Positions 40,313 to 51,181 of a DNA stretch of 64,000 nucleotides are shown here, piece by piece (the stretch's first letter is position 1; each line of letters starts with the position of its first letter). The notes below the pieces were generated by a model that was given only the letters and a program-made list of their open reading frames with translations, ran no database searches and was not told the DNA's origin. Made by a program: the position numbers and the translations under genes. Source of the stretch: Odontesthes bonariensis. Lineage: Eukaryota; Chordata; Actinopteri; Atheriniformes; Atherinopsidae. The DNA is taken from the NCBI RefSeq assembly GCF_027942865.1, contig NC_134509.1, positions 28,652,197 to 28,716,196 on the forward strand, read 5' to 3'.

Positions 40313-43300
40313 CGTAATAAGGAAATGTAGGCCTTTTAACACAAGTGAACACTCTTTTGTCATAGTTTCACAAAAAGCTATGCGACTGTCCACGTATATG
40401 AAGAAGTAATTTCTTTGGATAAAGATGTCGTGACAGTTGTTCAAACATAGATGAAACTGTTGCATCAGCACAGATAAGAAAAAGAGTCTCACGAGGAGCA
40501 GAATTTAAATGTTCACATAAAACTGAGTTTGCCTTTATAGTTTTTGACACTGAATAAATTATCTGATGAAGGCTCCAAGTTTATATTTTTTTATTTTTTT
40601 TGGTAATTAAGCTTACCTAGCTTTTATTTAGAAAAAAACCTTCATATTTACTCTACAGGCATTAGATTGACTCTCTCACTTAGCTATTTCCAAAAATCTA
40701 TATAAATTTCCCCCTTCTTTTTAAATGAGTGCAAAATGTAACTTTCAGCTTTTGAATAATTCTGTCCCTTCAACTTTCTATATCCCTTTCTTTTAAATGA
40801 AAACCGCCCATCCCGGCTAAAATACAAAGGAAAAACAAAGAGACAAAGACTGTACTTACGTCACCATGAAATCCTCCTGCTCTCCTGCATTTCAGTGAGA
40901 TCAGGTCTCAGAGGAATGTGATTCTGGTGGGATGCTAACAGCTAAATGACTAAATGACTCTTGGCATAATGTTGCTCACAATCGTCAGGGGGAACACAGG
41001 GGAAGGGAGGACTCCGAACTCCAAACAGTCAGGACAAATAAAACGCCAACCTGCTATTTTATTGCTCAGATCTGTTGATGCTGTAAAGCAGAAAATCGGG
41101 CTTGGCGGCTTTTACGTGACTACTTGGCTGATTTTACATGATTTTCCTGCGGCCTTGAATCTAAGCGTTTTTGGCACAACTTGCAATGCCTTGACCAAGC
41201 ATGGGATCTGTAAATACCCTAATAAATATTTTTCAACACTTTATTTAATTCCATGCTCTTGGCCAAAAGTATCTAAAGCATGTCACCAAGTAATGGTGAG
41301 GAGAAAAAAACCTTATGGCTAAACAGGGCATAATGTAGATTTAATTAGCAGTCTAAGCATGGGCTCACACACATCAAGACACACAAGACACACATTAACT
41401 TTAGCACACATAGTTTTAAGTTAATGATTTCATAGTGACACACACACACACACACACACATAAACTTGAAGCCACACATCCCTGGGTTTACAGCAATGGT
41501 GTGAAAATATGTGAGTGCAAATGAGATGCAGACAGGCTCACAGTAGTGAACCCAGAAAGCAGAGAGAAGCAGAGGATGTGGCTTAGTTTTGAATTGCTAA
41601 ACTACAGTTTGAAGAGGTGGAAGGAATCATATTTTGAATTCTATGCATACTGAGCAACAGAGTGTGGAAGGAGCTGCACATTTTTCTTCATTTTTTTAAC
41701 AGGCAAATCTTCAACAGAAACATATGCATGGAGTTACTTGTCCTTAGTTATTTTTCAGCTTAAAGAGTAGGGACTTGTGTCAAAGAAGCATTCACGTGTT
41801 TCAATTAGAAAGAAAAAATGTGCACATTTATGGATAGTCTTCGTTGCAATGAGCATTAAAATTTAACTTGAGTAAACATGTCAGCTTTATATCAAACATA
41901 CTATATACCATACATCCTGTTTTCTTTTTAATCCTTCATTTGAGAGGACTCTACACACAGCAAGCTTTCACACTGTGTCTGATGCATCTTATTCATCTTT
42001 CTGATGTAGATTTTAACTATACGATGCAAATGGAGCCATTTAAAAAGAAAAAGAAAAAAGGAAAGTAAATACTAGGCCCATTCCATATGGCGTCAAGAGC
42101 AAGGAGAGTATGGTTTTATATCCTGAAAGCAATAACGCAAGCACACATTAAAAAGAAGCACACTTCAGTCCATTAGAGAATGTGAGAGTGACATCACTTC
42201 CTGTTGAATTGTGGGCATTTGGAATTGTTTGTGTGCTATATTGTAAGGATCCTGCTAACACCAAGGCTTCTTATATACATGGACTCTTTGCAGTTACTGT
42301 AAGATTTGCTAATTAAGAAACTGATCTTGTGCCAAAATATGACTTCCTGTAAAATCCACCCTGAATTTTCTGGCCCAAATCCATTATTGCACTTTCAAAT
42401 GCATCCAACCACATATTCATTTCATAGAGTTGCAGTCACTGGGTGTTCCAGGATCCTCCTTAAATTTGTAACTTTTATAATCATGCACACTGCTTCCACC
42501 CAGTGCACAAGGTGTAGTAATCCAGTAGAAAAATTAATGTTGTTCATCTTGTTCCTTTTCTGTGTGATTCAGTTTCACTCGCCAAGGTCCGTTTCTCCTC
42601 TTTTTCTGTCTCCATCTCTCCACAAGTCCAAATTGTGACCATTTTGACCAATCAAAGCTAACTAGGCAACAAAGGTGTCAGGAGGAAAGCAGCTGGAGAT
42701 GACAACGGGTTGATGTATGGCATAAATTAACTTATTGTAGCTACATTTATGAAATGAATTGTTTAATTAAAATAGTGTTGGATAAAAATACATGATGGTT
42801 TCTGTGAAATTCAACATTCAATGTTTGAACATTCCTGGAAAATCGTTAAATCATTAGAGTGGTGAATATAAAGGGCCGAGCTGGTTGTAAATAGTACAAT
42901 GCTACAGTTCTTTATTTCTGTTTAATGAGTGACATCAGAGTAGATCTAAGTGGTGATCTCAGATTTGTCTTGCTCACTTTAAGAAATTTGTCACTGAAAT
43001 AAGTGGGAAGAAGAGCTCAAGGTAATTCAAACAATAAGGCAAACAGATTGCACAGATTTTAAGAGAATCGTGGGTTATTTTTAGTTGTAAAAAAACAACA
43101 GTTGCATCTCTTTTGAAAGGCAACATATGATTTTCTCTCCTCTATGATAGTTTTAGATTTTCAGACAAAGCTTCTCCATTCACAGGATAAATAAATACAG
43201 AAAACACCTAATGGGCTTAAAGGTCATACATTATAAGCTCTAATTACATCTACCGCATGATAAAAGCAGCTCCTTTATACATTCAAGGATCACGATGAGA

Positions 43301-44177
43301 CATCCCTGTGATTACTGCACACTGATGAGGGTATTACAGAAGGCTAAATTGGCGAAAACAACGTCAAAAACAAGGATGGAGCAGAACTGATTAGTGTTTA
43401 CAATTACTTTACATACTTGGAGATACAGAATAGTTCAAGTCTAGATTTTGTCTATAATACATGAAATGTTCCTCCCATAGTTACAGTAAATAGCTCACAT
43501 TATAATACAACATCAGAATGGCCAAACAAGGAGTTATAAGGTGGATTCAGAATGTCTCCAGGCCAATTTATACAATGCACGGTCAGTTAGATTATAGATT
43601 TGACTTAACACTGATTAAATGAACTTTTCTGCCAATTGATTCTAAATACCACAAACACTGTTTACCAGAAAAAAATATCCAGACTAACTCTGTAAAAACA
43701 CTCTCTCTTATGACTTTAACTGTACAAGACTGCAGATAAGAGGATGTGACATCAACTCACTTAAGCTAAAAGGGAAATATCTTAATAATTAAGATACATT
43801 TGAGTACATTTGTTTCAGCTCCAAGACTAATGAGGGGAACGCTACATAATAACAAGGCTGACTGATGAAGAGGAACTCACAGAAATCTCATTAAAAAGTT
43901 GCTATCTTCACTTCTCACTTTGGGTTCTCGCCTCTCTTCTTTCACCTCCAACTTACTCAGACAAGTGCACGTTATAAAGTGCGCTGAGTTTGTGGACACG
44001 CAGCACACGACAGAAAACATGCGTACGCTATATATGTGCCCATGTATGTATGCGTGTATAGATATATATAAGCGAGAGCACACACAGGATGCAGATGGCA
44101 GGCTTTAGTCATGTCTCAGTAACACTGTAAAAGTCAGGCACATTCCTGCCTCTAACCGCAACAACTCACCACACACT

Positions 44178-44211
<34 letters not shown>

Positions 44212-44413
44212 CACACACACACGCACACATACAGTACCCTGCACTGCTGATGCAAAGTCTCCGTCGAGCTTTAAAGTTTTGGAGTTCAGTATTAGTGAGC
44301 AATTCATCTGACTGTCTGGTGGGAGAAAAATAAAATCTTAAACACATACATACAAAAGTGACACAACGTCTCATCATCATTTTCTGCTTCCACCTTCATT
44401 TTAACAGCACCAT
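40313..44413. other. noncoding region downstream of caly
   Basis: Contains the caly 3' UTR (left of 44414), a short (CA)n at about 41440-41460 and no other supported feature. A minus-strand AATAAA at about 42909-42914 could be a distal poly(A) signal, but the 3' UTR end is not established. Confidence 0.55.
44170..44226. repeat. (CA)n microsatellite in the probable caly 3' UTR
   Basis: About 28 CA units with two CG substitutions, 190-240 bases past the caly stop codon on the minus strand (so (UG)n in the transcript). Confidence 0.9.
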
Positions 44414-44656
44414 TCACTTCTCTTCATCCAGCACTCCTGTCAGTGGCTCGCTGCCTTCTTTGGCCTCCTCGGCCTCCTTCAGTGCGCTGATGACTGGTAA
44501 CCATGGTGATGGCAGCTCTGGCCTAGTCCTCTTGACCTCATTGAGGTGGCTGAGAGCGGCGTACAGCCCGGTATTGGTGTTGCTGTTGATGCCCGGCTCC
44601 TGCTGCTGCTGCTCCGTGTAGTACATCTCCAGAGCTGCAGGGGTGCAGTGCTTCTG
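44414..44656 (-). CDS. caly: caly exon 5 (last coding exon)
   Basis: 243 nt, residues 122-201 and TGA at 44414-44416. The acceptor is a tandem CAGCAG, so the exon can begin QKHCTP or KHCTP. The first option gives the same spacing from GFVLK to Cys as in calcyon and NSG1. It contains a short CAG run encoding QQQQ and an acidic tail ending DEEK. Confidence 0.88.
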   Translation of the reverse strand, partial: QKHCTPAALEMYYTEQQQQEPGINSNTNTGLYAALSHLNEVKRTRPELPSPWLPVISALKEAEEAKEGSEPLTGVLDEEK

Positions 44657-47600
44657 CTGTTACAGCAGAAACAAAACAACAGCTTTGTTGGTTTCAGTTT
44701 TAGTGATTCACAGATCAACAACACAGAGCCATTAAGAGTACACACAGACTTCTGATTTTCCATCTTTTTTTAGTGTGTTGATGTAAATTCTCAATCATTG
44801 AGGTCATAGTAATAATCAGTTTGAATAGAAGGCAACTGGACTTCTTTACTTGGCTCTTGAAAACATTTAATTTCTCATCCAAAAGGCTTCTTCAGTTCTG
44901 ACAAGCTGGTGGGGAGTTTCAGGTTTATAAGCTTTAAATGGGACATCAGAAGAGTCACTGGGTTCACAGGGCTTCTTCACTTCTCACCACCAGTCAGTTA
45001 GAATTAAAGAAGCTTTCTGTATGAGATAAAACTTCTTCAAGAGCCAAGAGAAGCAGAGCTTCTATTCAAGCTCTTAGGTATAATATTCAAGCTCTAAGAC
45101 AGAGTCAGTTTTATCAATTAGAAAGTGTAATCCATGGATCTGAATTCTGTTGTTTTTCATTTAGTCAGATATTTTTTTTTAAGTATTTTTTGGGGCTTTT
45201 TATGCCTTTAATGATAGGACAGTGTGAGAGAGAGATAGGAAGCAGGGGGCAGAGAGATGGGGAAGACATGCAGCAAAGGGCCACTCGTGTGGGAGTTGAA
45301 CCGGGGCCCGCTGCATCGAGGACTAAGCCTCTGTGCATGGGGCGGCTGCTTAACCCACTACGCCACCGACCACCCCCATTTAGTCAGATATCCCATTGTC
45401 CTTCTTAAAATTAACACCTTATTTACAAAAAAGTTATGAAGTCTTGCTGAAATGTTAAAAAAGACAGAATGCCATTGTTAAAAAAAATCATTCACACTAT
45501 TTGATTGAAAAGAGTACAATGACATTTTTAAAGTACATTTTTATGTCCAGCATTTATATGATGTTTATATTTATATGATGTTTATATTTATATGACGTTT
45601 ATATTTATATGACGTACATTCTAAAAAATGCACACACACATATATATTCTTGTTATTATGTTATGATGCTGGTAACTTGTTTCAAAAACAGTGGGAGCAC
45701 AAAATGCCTGAATGGCCATGGTCTCTGGTAAAAAAACGATTCAATAGTTAAAAATCAGCAAAAAGTGAAAAATCTTTTCTTTTTTTTTAAATCTATGAAA
45801 AAGGGTCTCGCTTAATGCTGAGTCTAATATGTACAGGATTTGGAACGACCAGACATCATCTTCTTCAAAAAGGGCCTTACTCGCTAGAAAAAACAATGCC
45901 AAACCACATTCTGCATGTATTACAAAAGCATGTCTCTGTAGTGAGAGTCCAAACTAGACTGCCTGCAGTACAGACCTGTCACCAACTTAAAGCATGTGGA
46001 GCATTGCGAAATGAAAAACCATGATGAAGGAGGCCCCAACCTTTGTGAAGCTGAAACGTGATGCGAACGGGAAAATGCTTCACTTTCAAAACAGCAAGAG
46101 TTTCTCTCCTCAGTTCCCAAATGCCCCCACAGTTGTTTAAAAAGAGATGATCAAATAATTGGTCATTTTATTTATTTATTTTTTCTTATCACATTTTACA
46201 AGGCGTCAAAACTTTTTTGAAAATGTTTTAATCTAACATTATGCATTCTTATTAATGCCGTTGTGAAAGTAATTCATATTGATTCCATGAGAAGAAGCCT
46301 TCTGTGGTAAGATTCAGCTTGTTAACATCTTATATGCTGACATTTAAGACAATCACATGGCAAAACCTTGCAGAATGTAATGTTACACACAGTCACCTGA
46401 GTTTTAAATTTGCTGTTTGGCTGCTACTAAAGCCAAGAATAACTTCCAAAAAGTGTGCTAGGATCTAAAAAAAAATCACCACAATGCACCAGAGTGAGGA
46501 GAAAAGAGGGTACAACAATGCCACCCTCCATTCTGTTTTTATATCTCTGACAACACAATAGCAGGAAAAAATGTTAAAACTGTAACCTGCAAACACTTCA
46601 AAAGCGTTGCCGGAAGGTCCCCCCCCCCCCCTCCCCCATTCCGTTCCTTCCTTGCTTTCCCCCTCACTGTTAAGCCTTTAATCACAGTTTAGTCACGCTG
46701 AGTCCTAATTAAAGACCCCTCTGATTCACAGGCGGGCATCCCAATCTCTGCCTGACCGGAAAGCGGGATCCATCACCCCTTTTTTCCCACCCCCCCATCT
46801 CTGTCTATCCCACCCTCTGGTTTTCCTCTGCGAGAGAGGCTCTTTAACTAACATGCGTGGCAGCGCTGGCTCAGTACACGATGCCTCCAAGGTGTCGCTG
46901 GGAGATAATGAGTTTGGGTTTACAGCCCCAGTTTTCAAAGAATCCCCCTAAAGTGACTGTTGTGAAGGTGTGACGAGAGACAAGCCACCAGATGAGGTGC
47001 ATTGTGAACTGTGCAACTGCCCTTTGAGTAGGTGCTGCACAGTCTATTTCAGCAGTGATAAATTTCAAGACTTTTTAACTTTTTCTGCTGATCTGTGCTG
47101 TGCTGCAGGAAGATCAGATCATTAATCTGCCAAAATATCCAGCATCCCCGTTTCCCTTTACAACAAAAATCCATGTTTAGACATCTGCGTGTACTTGTGG
47201 TGTCATAAGTCTGTTCCCAAAGCCACACCGTGGGCTTATGCCTCCCCTCTCTGAAAGTAAGACCTTGTGATGTAAATCATTAGACATTTGGTAAAGGACA
47301 TGGTTTAAAGTTAGATTTAGATTGAGGTTTGGCTGAGGATTAGATTTACAATAGCCATGTTAGGGTAAGGTTCCAGGAAATTAAGGCGCCTGATGGGGGC
47401 ATGTGTTTACACATGGCTTGGAGGTATGTGTTTATGCACACTATTCTGCAAGAATAGAGCACATCAAAATAAAAATTAAGGATAAAAAACTCCCCAAATT
47501 TCACATGTCTAGCAATGTCTTATATCCAGTACAAACTGTGTTATTCTCGGTTGTCCCAGATGAAACATTAACATTGCGGCGTTTGGGATGTCTTTGATTG

Positions 47601-48111
47601 AGGCTTAAAATGGTAGTGCTACATTGGACTATATGTTAGTTTCAAAGGTCATCAGTGCGACAGTCTTATGACCAAAGACAGAGTCGAATTTGTGACCGTG
47701 TCAGATATTTAGAGGATTATCCTGCAGTCTGTCTGCTGCCACAACCTAAGCCCACTACCTAAGCAATACGGGCGTAGTATGGAGTGACATGTTAATGGTT
47801 GAACTACAACAGCAGAAGCCTTGCCTGCATGATGTGTGTCTCGGCTAAGACCGTGCAAAGAAAGATCTAGCATGGAAACAAATAAAGGAATAGCTTAAAT
47901 CGCACGGTCTGCAGCTACTTTTAATGTTTTAGACTGCGTGTTTGATTTGACATGTTCTGTGTGTGTTCATGTGTATATACATGTTTCTCACCTTTAAAAC
48001 AAAACCCTCTGGGCAGATAAGCTGGTCGTACCACATGGCTTTGTACATGAGCAGAAGGAGCAGGCTGGTCAAGAAAGCCAAAGTGATGAGGATCAGACCT
48101 GTGATCTGAAC

Positions 48112-48182
<71 letters not shown>

Positions 48183-51167
48183 GATTGATCATTTCAATAA
48201 GAAGTTTTAAAATTAGGGCTGGGCAAGTTAACTCCTTATTATCGCGTTAACGCATTGATTATTTTATCGCGCATTAACGCGTGTTTTTTTAAAAAATTTT
48301 TGAGGGGGCTTTTGTGCCTTTAATGGATAGGAAAGTTTGGAGAGACAGGAAGCAGGGGGCAGAGAGAGGGGGAATGACATGCAGCACAGGGCTGCTTGAT
48401 GTGGGACTTGAACCGGGGCCAGCTGCAGTGAGGACTATAGCCTCTTGTACATGAGGTGCCTTCTCAACCCACTACGCCACAAACCACCCCTATTTTATAG
48501 GCTTTTATTTTGTAAGTCTGTTGCTGCCTGCTGTGGAACCGGAAAAGAAAGTAATTGGCGGATCCACCAAACATGGAGAAGGGTACGGAACTTTTACTCG
48601 GCCATTTTAATTTTAAAGTTCTTCCAGACGGCGGAGTCAACAGAACCAAAGTCATCTGTAAACACTGCCAAGTTGAATTGTCTTATCACCGTAGTAGTTC
48701 CAGTCTAAAATATCACTTAAAGGCAAAACACACAATTGATACCAGTAAGTCATTCAAGGAAACAGACAGTGGAGCGAGGCTTCTACAGAAAAACTACATA
48801 AAAATGCTGATGTTAAAAGTGTGTTTGCACAACAAATGTTATGGCACTTTCATTCATATGGCAGCACATTTAAAATAAAACTAAATGCTAAAACATAAAG
48901 CTATACACTATTTTGAATTAATTTTTGGTTTTTGCGTACCAATGTGATTAATCGTGATTAATCAGGGAAATCATGTGATTAATTAGATTAAAATTTTTAA
49001 TCGTTGCCCAGCCCTATTTAAAATGGATAAAATTGAATAAAAAAAATCTATATTTTCACCTCGTTAACATGTTCACATTGCAGTTTTTTTGTGTATTACA
49101 TGACACATGGCACAAGCAAAATCAGCTATCGTGCCATGTCTGACAATTCTGCTTTGAATCTGAAAATCTTAGCCTCAGAAGGACAAGGTTAGCCGGTCTG
49201 AATATTCTGTAGACTCAAGCAAGATTGTGGCAACCAATCCTGACTACAAGCTGGATCAGGCTCTAGCAAGATACAGGAGAAGCTACCACAAGCGAGATGG
49301 AGAAGTAAGCTTGTGTGTCTTCCTCTCATTGTGGCAGATGTGACATGCTGTGGCAGCAAAACCTGATTCTTTAAGCCTACATGTCTTTGTCCAAAGTACT
49401 TAAACTACATCAGAAGTGTATTCAGTTCATTGGAGCAACTGAAGTGTTCCATCAATGATACCAAAGAGGACAAAGGTCTGCAGTCTTCATTTTTCAGAGA
49501 GCCGTTTCACAAATTTGACCCATGTTTGGGTTTTTTAGCTAAAGTATTTATGAAGTGTGACGCTATTCTGGCCATTTATCTGAGAGAGACTACAAGTACG
49601 AGCCAGCATGTCCGATCAGTCAACGTCTTCTGGATGTGTTTTTTTGCAACCGAAAACACAGACAAACCACGGCTTAGAAGAGGAGTAAAATCTGACATGC
49701 AAAACATGTTTTTAATCAGCAGCTGCAAGAGGAGGCAATATTTCCAATATGATTTCTCATCAACCAGACCACCATCCATCACTCTTTGCAAAATTCAGCA
49801 ATTGCTGAATCTTGAAATGAGACTTTGCAACCAGCTGTGAGAGTAAGCGTGTCTAGCATTGGATGTCCACTGGTTACCGTCTTAATGCAGAAAAGACCAG
49901 ACAAATACTAGTTTTCTGCTAAATCAGAACTTATACTTAAGTACTACAATTAAAATCGACTGGTATCACCTCTATGCTTTTGTTTAGGTCTTCAACCATT
50001 TTATGGCCTAATTACAGATTGTTCTCATTATCATTCACAGTCGCAGTAGAAGACGTTTCATACAGGCGCCTGTCTGCTCTCAATAGATCCTAATTTTCCT
50101 ACACTGTCTACATGGGGCTGTTTATACCTGGTGTTAACATGCGCCGTGGATGATCCACGCACAAGTAGCAGCTCAATGTACAGGTATAAAGGAACCCAGG
50201 ACACACTGAGTGCGCACTCTGACCTGATGGTCAGACTTATCCTCTGCATTTGAAAGAATCTGTGCATACCTTGGCTCTATCTGAGACATCATTATAGAAG
50301 TTGATATTCAGCTTCTTTATGTTGGGAACATAGAGCCTGTTCTTCTTCTGCGGCTGCAGCTGATACTGCGTCGATGTCTTGACGATGACCTGTTGGAGAG
50401 ACAACGCACTTTCAGTGGAAAAATGCTCCAAAAGTATTGATTAAAGTTGACAGATGTTTTTGCCTTCTGGGTTTAGCTTTAAGTTCAGTGATCCTAAATC
50501 CACTATAGTCATGGAAAACCCTCTTTCGCATCTCTACAAACAAATGCAGCTCATTTGCAAAAGGAGTCAGATTTTTTTTTAATTCCTTAAACAGACAACT
50601 GGCGACTATAAATCATTTTTATGTTAATGTTTCACTACCAGTTACACAGCTCGTGGAACATCCTGTGCTGCTAAAAGCGTCATTCAACCCAAAAAATGTA
50701 TATATATTCTGTAGGGTTTCTTCTTGTATTATTTATTCACAGAGGTGCTTGTGTTGTGTGGCCTGATGCTAAAGTTTTAACCTGGAATGGTGGGTGAGTA
50801 AAGGTAAATACAGCAGGCTCAGCATTACAGCTTATGAGAGGAAAGTAAGTGCGCCCACATGAATTTTAATGGGGTTTGTCCCACGAGTTCTGCAGTGAGC
50901 CCTAATCTGTTGGAGATCTCTTTAAGGCTGTAATGAATGTGTTTGTGGTGGCCAACTTGGAGTCACAATGCTTTAGAGAAAACCAAACATACGTGGGGAG
51001 TCACCGAAACACATTTCAAGCAAAACTTACTTACTTACCCTGTCTGCAAATGACTGCTGGAGCTGGTTGACCTCCAGGGGTGTGATGAGGGGGATGTTAT
51101 CAAAGCCGTCATCCGCAGATGGCTGCTTCTCCAGCTTATCAGACAGATTACTGCCCAGCTTCACCAT
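44414..51167 (-). CDS. caly: calcyon/NSG-family neuronal vesicle trafficking protein, probably caly
   Basis: Join of 51039-51167, 50270-50389, 47992-48105 and 44414-44656 (minus), 201 residues, all introns phase 0. The N terminus begins MVKLG and carries the family block [18 protein letters not shown] (residues 20-37). Exon 3 has [11 protein letters not shown], equivalent to the KT-TEYQ sorting region of the family. Exon 4 has one hydrophobic helix (about 85-104) followed by [15 protein letters not shown]. Exon 5 has [14 protein letters not shown]. Family members sit in endosomal/vesicle membranes of neurons; calcyon binds clathrin light chain and promotes endocytosis, and NSG1/2 steer receptor recycling. 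The WYDQ-CP-GF and CTP-LEMYYTE blocks match calcyon best, while the N terminus and the SPWLPVI segment near the C terminus resemble NSG1/NSG2. The C-terminal tail is shorter than human calcyon's. A fish-specific QQQQ follows YYTE. Family is certain; the paralogue name is inferred, helped by Msx linkage. Confidence 0.9.
44821..45068. mobile_element. foldback-type inverted-repeat element in caly intron 4
   Basis: The left arm 44821-44914 (CTTGGCTCTTGAAAAC, CCAAAAGGCTTCTTCAGTTCT) and right arm 44984-45068 are imperfect inverted copies of about 85-90 bases around a 70-base unique spacer. A single arm recurs at 62485-62548, so this is a dispersed family. Confidence 0.7.
45173..45376 (-). mobile_element. 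tRNA-derived SINE with perfect target-site duplication
   Basis: On the minus strand it begins with GTGGCGTAGTGGGTTAAG (box A region), has GGTTCAACTCC (box B), and ends in a short A-tail (T-run at 45173-45180 on plus). It is flanked by identical 15-base repeats CATTTAGTCAGATAT at 45158-45172 and 45377-45391, which fix both ends. It lies in caly intron 4 in the same sense as the gene. Confidence 0.9.
45552..45615. repeat. 17-bp minisatellite
   Basis: Nearly four copies of ATTTATATGAYGTTTAT. The first units have GATG and the last ones GACG. Confidence 0.85.
45818..46140 (+). mobile_element. decayed Tc1/mariner C-terminal fragment
   Basis: Runs colinear with a common fish Tc1-like transposase: AACAATGCCAAACCACATTC (the QDNAKPH region), GTAGTGAGAGTCC, TGCCTGCAGTACAGACCTGTC (the PAQSPDLSP region), then CCTCAGTTCCCAAA. 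Many substitutions and indels; no intact frame. Lies antisense in caly intron 4. Confidence 0.75.
46619..46637. repeat. poly-C run
   Basis: A long C homopolymer interrupted by one T in caly intron 4 (G-run on the transcribed strand). Length calls here are error-prone in assemblies. Confidence 0.85.
47992..48105 (-). CDS. caly: caly exon 4, transmembrane exon
   Basis: 114 nt, 38 codons (residues 84-121). It encodes [20 protein letters not shown] and then [18 protein letters not shown], with donor GTGAGA. The acceptor reads GTTGTTCAG and is preceded directly by a long (TG)n tract instead of an ordinary pyrimidine tract. Skipping this exon would keep frame and remove the membrane anchor. Confidence 0.9.
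48113..48179. repeat. (CA)n microsatellite at the caly exon 4 acceptor
   Basis: About 33 CA units, (TG)n on the gene strand, ending a few bases upstream of the exon 4 3' splice site at 48105/48106. The reading frames that span it (poly Val-Cys) are artefacts. Confidence 0.97.
48291..48490 (-). mobile_element. SINE nested in the hAT element
   Basis: Same family and orientation as the SINE at 45173-45376 (shared AGGAAGCAGGGGGCAGAGAG, TTGAACCGGGGCC and CCCACTACGCCAC segments on the plus strand). It sits between the hAT left end and the BED reading frame. No clear target duplication was seen, so the 5' and tail limits are approximate. Confidence 0.85.
48573..48878 (+). pseudogene. BED zinc-finger N-terminal fragment of a hAT transposase
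   Basis: ATG at 48573, 101 codons. Residues 29-53 form a BED-type finger: Cys29-x2-Cys32, then His48-x4-His53 in [13 protein letters not shown]...YHLKAKH, as in the DNA-binding N terminus of hAT transposases and ZBED proteins. After about residue 80 the sequence no longer resembles a transposase and stops. The catalytic domain is deleted. Any protein would bind DNA only; expression is not shown by the sequence. Confidence 0.8.
50270..50389 (-). CDS. caly: caly exon 3
   Basis: 120 nt, 40 codons (residues 44-83), acceptor CTCCAACAG, donor GTATGC. It encodes the cytosolic-type linker [11 protein letters not shown] through SDRAK, basic in its middle (QKKNR) and ending just before the membrane segment. 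Confidence 0.88.
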
Positions 51168-51181
51168 AGCTGTTTGGCTGC
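51039..51181 (-). CDS. caly: caly exon 2 (first coding exon)
   Basis: Acceptor GCATTTTCAG ends at 51182, leaving a 14-base 5' UTR piece before the ATG at 51165-51167. Residues 1-43 follow, ending ADR at donor GTAAGT. The frame is open upstream into the intron, but MVKLG is the conserved family start. Confidence 0.85.

Larger units (their letters stand above)
48214..49016 (+). mobile_element. non-autonomous hAT transposon in caly intron 3
   Basis: 803 bases bounded by 13-base perfect terminal inverted repeats TAGGGCTGGGCAA / TTGCCCAGCCCTA and by a perfect 8-base target duplication TTTAAAAT (48206-48213, 49017-49024), the hAT hallmark. Subterminal GTTAACGC / CGCGTTAACGC and GTGATTAATC repeats are typical of hAT ends. 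Inside are a BED-finger reading frame and a nested SINE. No DDE/RNase-H-like or hAT dimerisation domain remains. Confidence 0.93.

Noticed and set aside
47921..48192. Open frames of Val-Cys repeats over the (CA)n tract
   Set aside because: They are the microsatellite read in frame plus the true exon 4; the repeat part is intronic.
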